From Collinsella sp. (lineage in GTDB: Bacteria; Actinomycetota; Coriobacteriia; Coriobacteriales; Coriobacteriaceae), in the NCBI GenBank assembly GCA_019425015.1, contig JAHYYJ010000002.1:186001-250000 (forward strand): DNA of 64,000 bases, read 5' to 3'. Below are positions 42,831 to 51,003 of the stretch, one piece after another. The first letter of the stretch is position 1, and every line of letters begins with the position of its first letter. A program made the translations under genes and the position numbers. The notes beneath the pieces were generated by a model. It saw only the letters and a list, made by a program, of their open reading frames with translations, did no database searches and had not been told where the DNA came from.

Positions 42831-44711
42831 CTAAATCGTAGGAAGCGCAACGACCTCGGCGGGACGCGCCAGTGTTTCGGCAATACGGTCTTGCACCTCG
42901 AGCAGACAGTCGAGCAGCAGCGGGTTAAAGGTGCCGCACTTACCGTCCAGGATCATCTGAATCGCCTCCTCGTGCGGGATGGCATCCTTGTACACGCGGA
43001 CGCTCGTCAGCGCATCGTACACGTCGGCCACCGAAACTACCTGCGCGGCGATGGGGATATCGTCGCCCTTAAGGCCGTCGGGATAACCCTTGCCGTCCCA
43101 GCGCTCGTGGTGCCAACGCGCAATCTGGTACGCATATTCCATAAGCGCATTGCCGGCGTGATGGCTACCCAGCTCAAGCAGCATATCGGCGCCGATCGTG
43201 GTATGCGTCTTCATGATCTCGAACTCCTCGGGCGTAAGGCGTCCGGGCTTGTTGAGAATCGCATCGTCAATCGACATCTTGCCGATATCGTGCAGCGCCG
43301 AAGCCAGGGCGATCGTGGAGCGTTCCTCATTGTCGAGGAAGATCGTGCCGCTACGCTGGACCAGACAGCCAAGCAGCAGCTCGGTCAGCTTCTCGATGTT
43401 CGTAACGTGCCTGCCGCTCTCGCCGTTGCGAAGCTCCATGACGCCAGCCATGATGTCGATGAGCATGCGACTGTTCTTGACGCGCTCGTTGTACTGCTGG
43501 GACAGCAGGCTCGTCAGGCGGCGCTGTTTGGCGTACAGGCGGATGGTGTTGTTTACGCGGCGGCGCACGATACGGGAGTCAAACGGGCGGTTGATATAGT
43601 CTGAGGCGCCCAGCTCGTACGCGCGCAGAACCATATCATCGGAATCTTCACTCGAAATCATCATGACAGGCAGATTGTCGATGCCCGATCGGCGCGACAG
43701 ATCGGCCAGCACCTCAAAGCCGCTTATGCCCGGCATGACAATATCCAGCAGCACGAGCGACAACTCATCGCCATAGCGGTCGACCATGTCAAGTGCCGTA
43801 CGACCGTTGTCGGCCTCGAGGATGCAATACTCGTCCTTGAGCATCTCGTTGAGAATGACTCGGTTCATCTCGGAGTCATCGACAATAAGCACCAAAGGCT
43901 TTTCGCTTTGGAAAGCCTCGATGGAATCGGCATCGGTCACGACCGTACCGGCTTTTGCCTTAGCGCGGCTCAGTAACTGGGCAGCGCGGCCAACGCCCTC
44001 ATCGACCGTCTCGCCATGAATGCGAACGCCACCAACACATGCCGTCAAGCTCACGTACTCATGGCCCGGAATAATCGTGGAACGAACGGCATCGGACACC
44101 TGATGCAGGCGACGGGTGAAGTCATCGGAGGGAATATTGGGCATGACAACCACAAACTTGTCGCAGCCATAGCGCACAAGCTCGTCAGTCGAACGGATTC
44201 CGCTGCGCATGGCTGTCGCCACAGCACCGAGCGCAAGGTCGCCGGCATGACGGCCACACGTATCGTTGAAGACCCTAAAATCATCAAGGTCGATCACCGC
44301 AACGCCGGCATTCACGCGGGTGCTACGGAGCTTTTCCTCGTAATATCGGCGATTGCGCACATTCGTCAGCACGTCGGTGTAGACAAGGTCCTCTTCTGCG
44401 GCCTCTTGCTCATCGATCGGACGCACCATCAGCAAGACGTGAGGCTCGCCCTCGACCTTCAAAGGGCGTAGACGGGCGCGGTACTCAGTGCCATCATTGA
44501 GCAGTTGCTCCGACACCTCATCGGAGTCTGCCAAAGCCTCAAGACTTGACTGACGCAGACAAGGACACCGATCACCGGCGAGCAGGCAGTTAGGCTCACT
44601 CTTAATCTGATCGGCCGACAGCAAACGCACCACGGGGTAGGTCTTCGCGACACGGGCGACCTCGGCGGCAGCCTCCTCGTCGGTTAGATTGACCTCGTGA
44701 TTATTGAGCAT
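42831..44711 (-). CDS. Degenerate GGDEF - receiver - HD-GYP protein
   Basis: 626 residues. Residues 1-105: short sensory-like region. About 108-265: GGDEF fold with YTDVLTNVRNRRYYEE, but the active-site motif is YGCDKF (181-186), so no diguanylate cyclase activity is expected. About 272-390: receiver domain (LIVDDSEMN, phospho-acceptor Asp323 in VLLDIVMPGISGFEVL); the conserved Lys is Arg375 (INRPF). About 410-600: HD-GYP with HDIGKMSI (His474, Asp475), THTTIGADML and WHHERWDGKGYPDG, all intact, so c-di-GMP hydrolysis is plausible. Coupled to the HPt gene downstream. Typical wild-type start at ATG 44711. Confidence 0.92.
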   Translation of the reverse strand: MLNNHEVNLTDEEAAAEVARVAKTYPVVRLLSADQIKSEPNCLLAGDRCPCLRQSSLEALADSDEVSEQLLNDGTEYRARLRPLKVEGEPHVLLMVRPIDEQEAAEEDLVYTDVLTNVRNRRYYEEKLRSTRVNAGVAVIDLDDFRVFNDTCGRHAGDLALGAVATAMRSGIRSTDELVRYGCDKFVVVMPNIPSDDFTRRLHQVSDAVRSTIIPGHEYVSLTACVGGVRIHGETVDEGVGRAAQLLSRAKAKAGTVVTDADSIEAFQSEKPLVLIVDDSEMNRVILNEMLKDEYCILEADNGRTALDMVDRYGDELSLVLLDIVMPGISGFEVLADLSRRSGIDNLPVMMISSEDSDDMVLRAYELGASDYINRPFDSRIVRRRVNNTIRLYAKQRRLTSLLSQQYNERVKNSRMLIDIMAGVMELRNGESGRHVTNIEKLTELLLGCLVQRSGTIFLDNEERSTIALASALHDIGKMSIDDAILNKPGRLTPEEFEIMKTHTTIGADMLLELGSHHAGNALMEYAYQIARWHHERWDGKGYPDGLKGDDIPIAAQVVSVADVYDALTSVRVYKDAIPHEEAIQMILDGKCGTFNPLLLDCLLEVQDRIAETLARPAEVVALPTI

Positions 44712-44922
44712 ATGGGGCCCTTTCGATAGTTTCGCATGGTAGCGGTGGGTTCCAAATGTTACAAGGGTAACACCTTGCCGATGCAGGTAAGCACGTGAAT
44801 GCTGTTACATTTTTATGAGTTGGCAGGCGGCGCGATTGAAGCCGCAGACGTGAGGTTTTGAGCACATTTGTTAACACGGCCGAAACGTTTGCGAGTGAAG
44901 ACTGTTTTGATTTTTACGGCTG

Positions 44923-45720
44923 CTAGAGCTCCAGGATGCTACGGACAGTCTGGGCAGCCGCTGCCGGGCGATCGCGCAGGCCGTTGTGCGCGCCCGGGAT
45001 TGTCACGAGGGGGCAATCGAGATATTCGGCAGCCGCTCGCGTACCAGCCTCGCGGGATGTGCCAATCGAGAGCTCGCCCAGGAGCACGGCGGCCACCGTT
45101 TTTGACGCGCGAACGCTATCCCAATCGGGAACGCAGGTCATAGCAATCCCGTATTCGTTTGCCATGAAACTGCGGCCGTTGCGCAGGGCATGTTTGGCTT
45201 CCGCTTCGGTCGTTCCAGGAGCCTCGGGGTCCAAGTCGCCGAGGGCTCCCAAGAAAAGCCGGAGCGCCCTTGAAACCTTTCCCGCCGCAATCATATCGAG
45301 CAAAACCGGAGCTGCGCCCATACCGACGCCTTTGTCCGACACAGCCGGCTCATGCAGAATCGCACGGGCAACGAGATGGGGTTCGGTGCGAAGAAGCTCC
45401 AGCGCCACCAACGTACCGGCGCTATGCGCAAGCACATTTGCCGGAGCGCCAACGTGTTCGATCACGGCTTGCAGGTCGGCGGCCTGAGCGGCAAGATCAT
45501 AGCTGCCGTCTGCCGCATCGCTGCTGCCACCGCAGCCGCGGCGGTCGTAGGCAATTACGCGGTAGTTGCGGCTGAGCTCACAAGCGATACCGTCAAAAAA
45601 TGTGCCGTCGACACAAGCGCCGTGCACGCACACCAAGGCAGGAGCATCAGGCGACACATCCGGGCCGACATATTCGCGACAGGCGATCGTGGTGCCCGCA
45701 TTCTCGACCGTAAAATCCAT
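44923..45720 (-). CDS. Alpha/beta hydrolase
   Basis: 265 residues, alpha/beta-hydrolase fold. The oxyanion motif is VCVHGACVDGTFFDGIA, the strand/loop AYDRRGCGGSSDA, the nucleophile elbow LAHSAGTLVALELL (Ser) and the C-terminal His in IPGAHNGLRDRP. The acid is probably an Asp in the region before the last strand. The substrate is unknown; such proteins are esterases, lactonases or C-C hydrolases. It lies alone, divergent from the radical SAM gene, with a weak GGGGGC ribosome site. Confidence 0.9.
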   Translation of the reverse strand: MDFTVENAGTTIACREYVGPDVSPDAPALVCVHGACVDGTFFDGIACELSRNYRVIAYDRRGCGGSSDAADGSYDLAAQAADLQAVIEHVGAPANVLAHSAGTLVALELLRTEPHLVARAILHEPAVSDKGVGMGAAPVLLDMIAAGKVSRALRLFLGALGDLDPEAPGTTEAEAKHALRNGRSFMANEYGIAMTCVPDWDSVRASKTVAAVLLGELSIGTSREAGTRAAAEYLDCPLVTIPGAHNGLRDRPAAAAQTVRSILEL

Positions 45721-45945
45721 GTTGTGCCCCCGTCATCAATGCTCATCCAGTTGCACGTCAGTGCGGTTGGATAGACCCGCATTGCCTTACACCTTGTTAA
45801 CAGATTAACTTTACCCGACCCGAGGCTTTTCATGGCACGGCATCATGAGCGACGTGAAAAAACGAAACTTGTAAAGCAAGAGCCCACACCTTGCTTTGGA
45901 GCCGATGCTATGCTTAGGCACAATTGTCTTGAGGAGCATATGCCT

Positions 45946-46722
45946 ATGTCTACGTTTTTGAATGCCAGCCCCATCTTTGGGCCCGTTCGCAGCCGTCGCC
46001 TTGGTCTCTCGCTCGGCGTCAACATGATGCCGGCCAGCGGCAAAATCTGCACGTTCGACTGCATCTACTGCGAGAACGGCCTCAACGCCGAGCGCCCCTG
46101 CCATGAGCCGTATAACACGGCTGCCGTGGTACTCGAAGCGCTCGAGGCAAAGCTGCGCGAGATGGCAGCCGAGGGCGAGCTCCCCGATGTAATCACCTTC
46201 GCAGGCAACGGCGAGCCCACCGCCGCACCGGAGTTTCCACGGGCCATCGCCGGCGCCGTCGCACTGCGCGACGAGCTTGCCCCAAACTCCAAGATCGCCG
46301 TGCTCTCCAACGGCACACGCGCCGACCGCCCCGAGGTGCACGACGCGCTCATGATGGTCGACGACAACATTCTTAAGCTCGATACCGTCGACCCGGCGTT
46401 TATCCAGCTGCTCGACCAGCCTGTTGGCCCCTACAACGTCGAACACCAGATCGAGACGTTCGCAAGCTTTGACGGTCACGTTATTATCCAGACGATCTTT
46501 TTGACCGGCGAGTATCAGGGCAAGCTCATCGACAATACCGGCGAGGAGTATGTTGCCCCCTGGCTCGCGGCGCTTGAGCGCATTCGTCCGCAGGAGGCGA
46601 CCATCTACACGGTCGCGCGCGAGACACCAGTCGCCGGCCTTGCCAAAGCAGCGCCCGAGGTGCTCGACGCCATTGCCGCGCGCGTGCGCGCCCTCGGTAT
46701 TCCCTGCCAGGTGAGCTACTAG
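45946..46722 (+). CDS. Radical SAM protein (wyosine/DUF-type, small)
   Basis: 258 residues. The cluster motif is ICTFDCIYCENG (Cys-x3-Cys-x2-Cys), after SRRLGLSLGVNMMPASGK. The SAM-binding GE motif is FAGNGEPTAAPEFPRAI. It continues with SNGTRADRPEVHDALMMVDDNILKLDTVD. Proteins of this set (about 250 residues, LGLSLGVN near the start) are annotated simply as radical SAM. Start 45946 gives 9 bases to GAGGAG; 45940 is an alternative. The substrate is unknown. It is separate from the six-cysteine peptide by 4.7 kb, and nothing ties the two. Confidence 0.88.
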   Translation: MSTFLNASPIFGPVRSRRLGLSLGVNMMPASGKICTFDCIYCENGLNAERPCHEPYNTAAVVLEALEAKLREMAAEGELPDVITFAGNGEPTAAPEFPRAIAGAVALRDELAPNSKIAVLSNGTRADRPEVHDALMMVDDNILKLDTVDPAFIQLLDQPVGPYNVEHQIETFASFDGHVIIQTIFLTGEYQGKLIDNTGEEYVAPWLAALERIRPQEATIYTVARETPVAGLAKAAPEVLDAIAARVRALGIPCQVSY

Positions 46723-46763
46723 CAAAACCACGCAGCAGCTAGTGCCCGCCATCCCGCCCCATC

Positions 46764-46834
46764 AGTTGCGGTGATATAGTTCCTATTTGTGCTGTTAAAC
46801 CGCTTAAATCGGAACTATATCACCGCAACTTTTA
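46764..46834 (+). terminator. Perfect 20-base inverted repeat, possible terminator
   Basis: AGTTGCGGTGATATAGTTCC (46764-46783) and its exact reverse complement (46811-46830) with a 27-base loop, followed by TTTTAT. It lies after the radical SAM gene. The arm is unusually long and AT-balanced for a terminator, so it may also be a mobile palindrome. Confidence 0.6.
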
Positions 46835-46882
46835 TGGCCGCGTGGGTGGGCTATACTAGCTGCGAATGAAAGGAAGTTAGCC

Positions 46883-47770
46883 ATGTATGACAAAGGACCC
46901 GTGCCCGGCCGCAACGACGCTTGCTGGTGCGGCAGCGGCAAGAAATACAAGAAATGCCATAGCGCCTTTGATGAGCGCCTCGAGCGCTTGTGGGAAGAAG
47001 GCTGGGAGGTTCTGCCTCGCACGCTCTACAAGACTCCCGCCGATATCGAGGGCATCAAGCGCTCGGCAGCCATCAACGTGGGCGTGCTCGATTATGTGGG
47101 CGAGCATATCGCCGCAGGCATGACCACCAACCAGATCGACCAGATGATCTACGACTACACCGTCGAGCACGGTGGCACGCCGGCCGACCTCAACTATGAG
47201 GGCTACCCCAAGAGCGTTTGCACCTCGATCAACGACGTGGTCTGTCACGGTATCCCCTGCGATACGGACGTGCTGCACGAGGGCGACATCATCAACGTCG
47301 ACTGCTCCACGATCTTGGACGGCTACTTTAGCGATTCGAGCCGCATGTTCTGCATCGGCGAGGTCTCGGCCGAGCGCCGGCGCCTGGTCGATGTCACCCG
47401 CGCCAGCGTGGAGGCGGGCTTGGCAGCCGTCAAGCCATGGCTGCCGCTGTCCGTTATGGCCGAGGCCGTGCAAAAGACGGTCGAGGACGCCGGCTTTAGC
47501 GTGGTGCGCGAGTACGGCGGACACGGCATCGGTAAGGAGTTCCACGAGGACCCGTTTGTGGGCTTTACCACCGGGGCACCCGATGTGGACACCATCATGG
47601 CTCCGGGCATGGTCTTTACCATCGAGCCCATGGTCAATGCCGGAGCGCCCGACATCAAGATTAGCAAGGGCGACGGTTGGTGCGTGCGCACCAAGGACGG
47701 CAGCGATTCGGCCCAGTGCGAGGTACAGCTCGTGGTGACCGAGGACGGCTACGAGCTGCTGAGCTGGTAG
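46883..47770 (+). CDS. map: Methionine aminopeptidase type I with SEC-C zinc motif
   Basis: 295 residues. The N-terminal SEC-C motif is PGRNDACWCGSGKKYKKCH (Cys, Cys, Cys, His), which may bind zinc and the ribosome. The peptidase domain follows: INDVVCHGIPCDTDVLHEGDIINVDCSTILDGYFSDSSRMF (metal ligands Asp in VDCS and DSS), GGHGIGKEFHEDP (His), FTIEPMVNAG (Glu) and QCEVQLVVTEDG (Glu). It removes the N-terminal Met of new proteins using two metal ions. AAGGAAG precedes ATG 46883. A terminator follows at 47779-47827. Confidence 0.97.
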   Translation: MYDKGPVPGRNDACWCGSGKKYKKCHSAFDERLERLWEEGWEVLPRTLYKTPADIEGIKRSAAINVGVLDYVGEHIAAGMTTNQIDQMIYDYTVEHGGTPADLNYEGYPKSVCTSINDVVCHGIPCDTDVLHEGDIINVDCSTILDGYFSDSSRMFCIGEVSAERRRLVDVTRASVEAGLAAVKPWLPLSVMAEAVQKTVEDAGFSVVREYGGHGIGKEFHEDPFVGFTTGAPDVDTIMAPGMVFTIEPMVNAGAPDIKISKGDGWCVRTKDGSDSAQCEVQLVVTEDGYELLSW

Positions 47771-47778
47771 CCGCGGAT

Positions 47779-47827
47779 GCGCCGGATGCTGACGGGCACG
47801 CTCGTCTTGCACCCGGCGTTTTATTTG
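47779..47827 (+). terminator. Terminator of the methionine aminopeptidase gene
   Basis: CGCCGGATGC ... GCACCCGGCG stem with an internal GACG/CGTC pair, followed by TTTTATTTG. Confidence 0.8.
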
Positions 47828-47845
47828 AACGTTTTGCCTGATACA

Positions 47846-47879
47846 ACCTGCCAAAACAACCTGTCCCTTTTTGGCAGGT
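47846..47879 (+). repeat. CTGTCCC-loop palindrome, copy 7 (type A)
   Basis: Arms ACCTGCCAAAA (47846-47856) and TTTTTGGCAGGT (47868-47879) around CAACCTGTCCC. It sits just before the GTG of the next plus-strand gene, so it becomes part of that gene's leader. Confidence 0.85.
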
Positions 47880-47898
47880 CGAGCGGAAAGGACTGCTT

Positions 47899-48834
47899 GT
47901 GAACATCCTGGTTTTGCTGCCCGTCAACGACCGCCATCGCGCAATTCTTGAGTCGAGCGCTCCGGGCGAGGACTTTATCTACACGAGCTCCGACGCCGCC
48001 ACGCGCGAGCAGGTCGCCGATGCCGACGTGATCCTGGGCAACATCGACCCTGACATGCTCACGGCATGCGAGCATCTCCAGCTGTTGCAATTGCAGACCG
48101 CCGGCTATGACGACTACCTTGCCGCCGGCACCGTGCCGGCCGACGCCAAGCTGTCTTGCTCGATCGGCGCCTACGGTCAGGCCGTAAGCGAGCACATGTT
48201 TGCCATGGTGCTGTCAATGATGAAGCACCTGCCCGGCTACCAGGACCTGCAGCGCGAACATCGCTGGGAGGATTTAGGTCCGGTCACCTCGCTCAAAAAT
48301 GCCAACGTGCTGGTGCTGGGCGCGGGCGATATCGGCGGCCACTTTGCCACGCTCTGCCGCAGCATGGGCGCACATGTCCGCGGCATCAAGCGCCATCCAC
48401 TCGTCTACCCCATTGTGTTTGAGGACATGGACGGCATGGATGCCCTGCCCGAGCGCCTGGCCGAGGCTGACATCGTCGCATCCTTTATGCCCAGCACACC
48501 CGAGACCCGCGGCCTGGCGAACGCCGAGTTCTTCGCCGCGATGAAGCCGGGCGCCTTCTTTGCCAACGGCGGCCGCGGCGACCTTGTGGTCGCCGACGAC
48601 TTGGTTGCCGCCCTGGAGTCGGGCCATCTCGCCGGCGCCGCGGTCGACGTCACCGACCCCGAGCCGCTGTCTGAGACAAGCCCACTGTGGGATGCACCCA
48701 ACATGCTCATCACGCCGCACGTCTCAGGTTGGTTCCACCTGGCAGCCACGCTCAACAATGTGGTCGACATCGCCGCGGAGAACCTGCGTCACCTGCAGGC
48801 CGGCGAAACTTTACGTTGTTGGATCGAGCACTGA
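47899..48834 (+). CDS. D-isomer-specific 2-hydroxyacid dehydrogenase
   Basis: 311 residues, starting at GTG 47899 (AAAGGA upstream). The NAD-binding motif is VLVLGAGDIGGHFATLC. The catalytic Arg is in FANGGRGDLVVADDLVAAL, the acidic residue in GAAVDVTDPEPLSETSPLW and the catalytic His in LITPHVSGWFH. The substrate-binding loop QLQTAGYDDYL is present. The family reduces 2-oxo acids or phosphoglycerate-type substrates; this one is closest in layout to short glyoxylate/hydroxypyruvate-type members. The exact substrate is not known. It ends before a hairpin cluster. Confidence 0.93.
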   Translation: MNILVLLPVNDRHRAILESSAPGEDFIYTSSDAATREQVADADVILGNIDPDMLTACEHLQLLQLQTAGYDDYLAAGTVPADAKLSCSIGAYGQAVSEHMFAMVLSMMKHLPGYQDLQREHRWEDLGPVTSLKNANVLVLGAGDIGGHFATLCRSMGAHVRGIKRHPLVYPIVFEDMDGMDALPERLAEADIVASFMPSTPETRGLANAEFFAAMKPGAFFANGGRGDLVVADDLVAALESGHLAGAAVDVTDPEPLSETSPLWDAPNMLITPHVSGWFHLAATLNNVVDIAAENLRHLQAGETLRCWIEH

Positions 48835-48838
48835 TTTG

Positions 48839-49025
48839 TTCCGGCGTTTTACCAAACGCCGGAACCCCTCGACGCTGCGCTCTTAGGTTCCGCCGTTCTA
48901 ACGAACGGCGGACCACTCGACGCTGCGAGCCCGCCGTTTGGCCAATCTGCCGTTCAATTTCAAAGGCGCGACCAGAAGGTCAGCGCCTTTTCATTTCACG
49001 GCACCTTGGCTCAAACGGCGGGCTC
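48839..49025. repeat. Cluster of nested and tandem hairpins after the dehydrogenase gene
   Basis: Hairpin a: TTCCGGCGTTT/AAACGCCGGAA (48839-48864). Hairpin b: TCCGCCGTT/AACGGCGGA (48889-48912). Hairpin c: GAGCCCGCCGTTTG (48927-48940) with its exact complement at 49012-49025, enclosing hairpin d AAAGGCGC/GCGCCTTT (48962-48990). The direct repeat CTCGACGCTGCG occurs between a/b and b/c. No gene fits in 48835-49273. Confidence 0.75.
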
Positions 49026-49116
49026 TCGCTGGCGTGCGCTCTACCTGCGGCGTTTCGCTGGCGTCGGCTTCATCTGCAAGCCTTAGCAGTTCCGTCTTGC
49101 CGTTGGCGTTGTGGCA

Positions 49117-49167
49117 TTTGCCCAGATAAAACCTGCCAAAATAAACCTGTCCCTTTTTGGTAGGTTT
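49117..49167 (+). repeat. CTGTCCC-loop palindrome, copy 8 (type A)
   Basis: Arms AAACCTGCCAAAA (49129-49141) and TTTTTGGTAGGTTT (49154-49167) around TAAACCTGTCCC, with the type-A left flank TTTGCCCAGAT. Confidence 0.85.
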
Positions 49168-49273
49168 GGCGCAATGGGGTCAGGTTGGCTTGCGCCATAC
49201 CGGTAGTTCTGTCTGCGACACTCTCGCCAAAGTGATATCAAACATACATCTAGCGTTTTCGACACTTCGCTTA

Positions 49274-49456
49274 TTAGAGCCAGTCCGTCTCCTCGTCATA
49301 GCGGTCCGAATAGGCGTTACGCTTGAGTTCTTCAGCACTCGTTGGTCGCGCCTTGGACACGTCGACCCCTGACTCATGGCAAGCGGCGACGAACAGTTGT
49401 AAACCCCGATCAATAAGCTGAGCCCCACGCTCGGCCTTCATTTCTTCGGCTCGCAT
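49274..49456 (-). CDS. Small acidic protein of unknown function, coupled to the M18 gene
   Basis: 60 residues, starting at ATG 49456 one base after the TAA of the aminopeptidase gene (TAAATG). This implies translational coupling rather than a separate ribosome site. The sequence is hydrophilic and helical (MRAEEMKAERGAQLIDRGLQLFVAACHESGVDVSKARPTSAEELKR...) with one Cys and an acidic C-terminus (DRYDEETDWL). There are no membrane segments or recognised motif. The composition looks protein-like rather than random. Function unknown. Confidence 0.6.
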   Translation of the reverse strand: MRAEEMKAERGAQLIDRGLQLFVAACHESGVDVSKARPTSAEELKRNAYSDRYDEETDWL

Positions 49457-50842
49457 TTAGAGTTCCACGCTTTCGGCGCCGTTGATGGTTAGGTTGCGCT
49501 CGTAGAAGGCGGTGAGGGCGCGGATGGCGTACATCACGTCGCGCACGCCGCCGGTCTCGTAGCTCGAGTGCATGGCAAGCTGCGGCAGGCCCACGTCCAC
49601 GGCATGCATGCTCGCCTGCATGTTCGACAGGTTGCCGAGCGTGGAGCCACCCGCCATATCGCTCTTGTTTGCGAAGGCCTGCGTGGGTACGTCAGTGTCA
49701 TCGCAGATGGCCTGGAACACCGCGCGACTAAAGGCATCGGTGCAGTAGTGCTGGTTGGCGGCCTCCTTGATGACGATGCCGCCGTTGAGCACAACCTGGT
49801 TGCGGGCGTCGCACTTCTCGGCGTGGTTGGGGTGCACGGCATGCGCGTTGTCGCAGCTCACGAGCATCGAAGCGGCAAGCGCACGGTGGTACGACTCGTC
49901 GTCAAAGCCCAGCGAGCCGTTAATGCGGCGCAGTGCATCGGCCAAGAACGTCGACATGGCGCCCTGCTTGGTCTCGGAGCCAACCTCCTCATTATCAAAG
50001 CAGCAGAAGACCGAAACGTCGTGCGCGTTCTCGGCACCCAAAAATGCCTGTAGCGAGGTGTAGGCGCAGGCCAGGTCGTCGAGCTTGGGCGTCGAGATAA
50101 ACTCGTCGGCCCAGCCCCAAATGCGCGCATCCTGACGATTGACCAGGAACAGATCGCGGCCCAAAATTTGCTCGGGCTCAACGTCCAGTTCGTCGGCGAT
50201 CAGGGCGTCAAAATCTCCCTGCTTAAGGTCACCGGCGCTGATGAGCGGGCACAGGTCGACGGCGCGATTGGGAGCAAAGCCCTCGTTAACGCCGCGGTTC
50301 ATATGGATAGCAAGGCTCGGGATAATAGCGACCTCGCGCTCGGTGGCAAGCAGACGACTCTCGATACGGTCGCCCTCGCGTACCAACACGCGGCCCGCGA
50401 GTGCCAGCGGACGATCGAACCAGGTGTAGTCGATCATGCCGCCGTAGGCCTCGGTGTTCAGGCGCAGCGTCTCGCCCGCGCCGTCAAGCTCAGGCACGGC
50501 CTTGACCTTAAACGTCGGCGAATCGCTGTGCGACGCCGTGAGCTGAAAATGATAGTCGCCGGCAACGCCGTCCTCGCCCCACGTAGCAGCCAGGTTCTCG
50601 CCCACCTTAAAGGCAACAACGCTCGAGGTATTGCGCTGCGTGTAATAACGCCCGCCTGGTTCGATGTCCCACGCCGCATTCTCGGGCAGGTAGGTAAAGC
50701 CCGCCTCGTCGAGCTCGGCCATAATGGTCGCCGCCGTATGGAACATGCTGGGGCATGCCTCGATAAAGTCGATAAGGTCGTTGGCGGCCTCGATATCATC
50801 GGCCGTCACATGCGCGCGCTCGGGCGTTTCCTGATCCGTCAT
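49457..50842 (-). CDS. M18 family aminopeptidase
   Basis: 461 residues, metallopeptidase of the aspartyl/aminopeptidase I type. Start 50842 has AGGGGAG upstream; the longer frame adds 37 unlikely residues. Metal ligands: LTASHSDSPTF (His), ISTPKLDDLACAY (Asp), FDNEEVGSET (catalytic and ligand Glu), VSCDNAHAVHPNHAEK (Asp) and LAMHSSYETGG (His). It is a cytosolic dinuclear-zinc peptidase forming large multimers in homologues. It is followed by the coupled 60-residue gene. Confidence 0.95.
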   Translation of the reverse strand: MTDQETPERAHVTADDIEAANDLIDFIEACPSMFHTAATIMAELDEAGFTYLPENAAWDIEPGGRYYTQRNTSSVVAFKVGENLAATWGEDGVAGDYHFQLTASHSDSPTFKVKAVPELDGAGETLRLNTEAYGGMIDYTWFDRPLALAGRVLVREGDRIESRLLATEREVAIIPSLAIHMNRGVNEGFAPNRAVDLCPLISAGDLKQGDFDALIADELDVEPEQILGRDLFLVNRQDARIWGWADEFISTPKLDDLACAYTSLQAFLGAENAHDVSVFCCFDNEEVGSETKQGAMSTFLADALRRINGSLGFDDESYHRALAASMLVSCDNAHAVHPNHAEKCDARNQVVLNGGIVIKEAANQHYCTDAFSRAVFQAICDDTDVPTQAFANKSDMAGGSTLGNLSNMQASMHAVDVGLPQLAMHSSYETGGVRDVMYAIRALTAFYERNLTINGAESVEL

Positions 50843-51003
50843 GCTCTCCCCTTTCGCTGGGTTGATGGTCCCCTCCAGCATACCCCGCCGCGCCAGTGCC
50901 GTGCCTTTCATTCCATGTTTAATCCCGCGCCGCTCGCCAAGTTGAGCCATCATGCCCGCACTCCTTTTGCGACAATTACGCTAACAGGACGAAAGGAGCC
51001 GTC

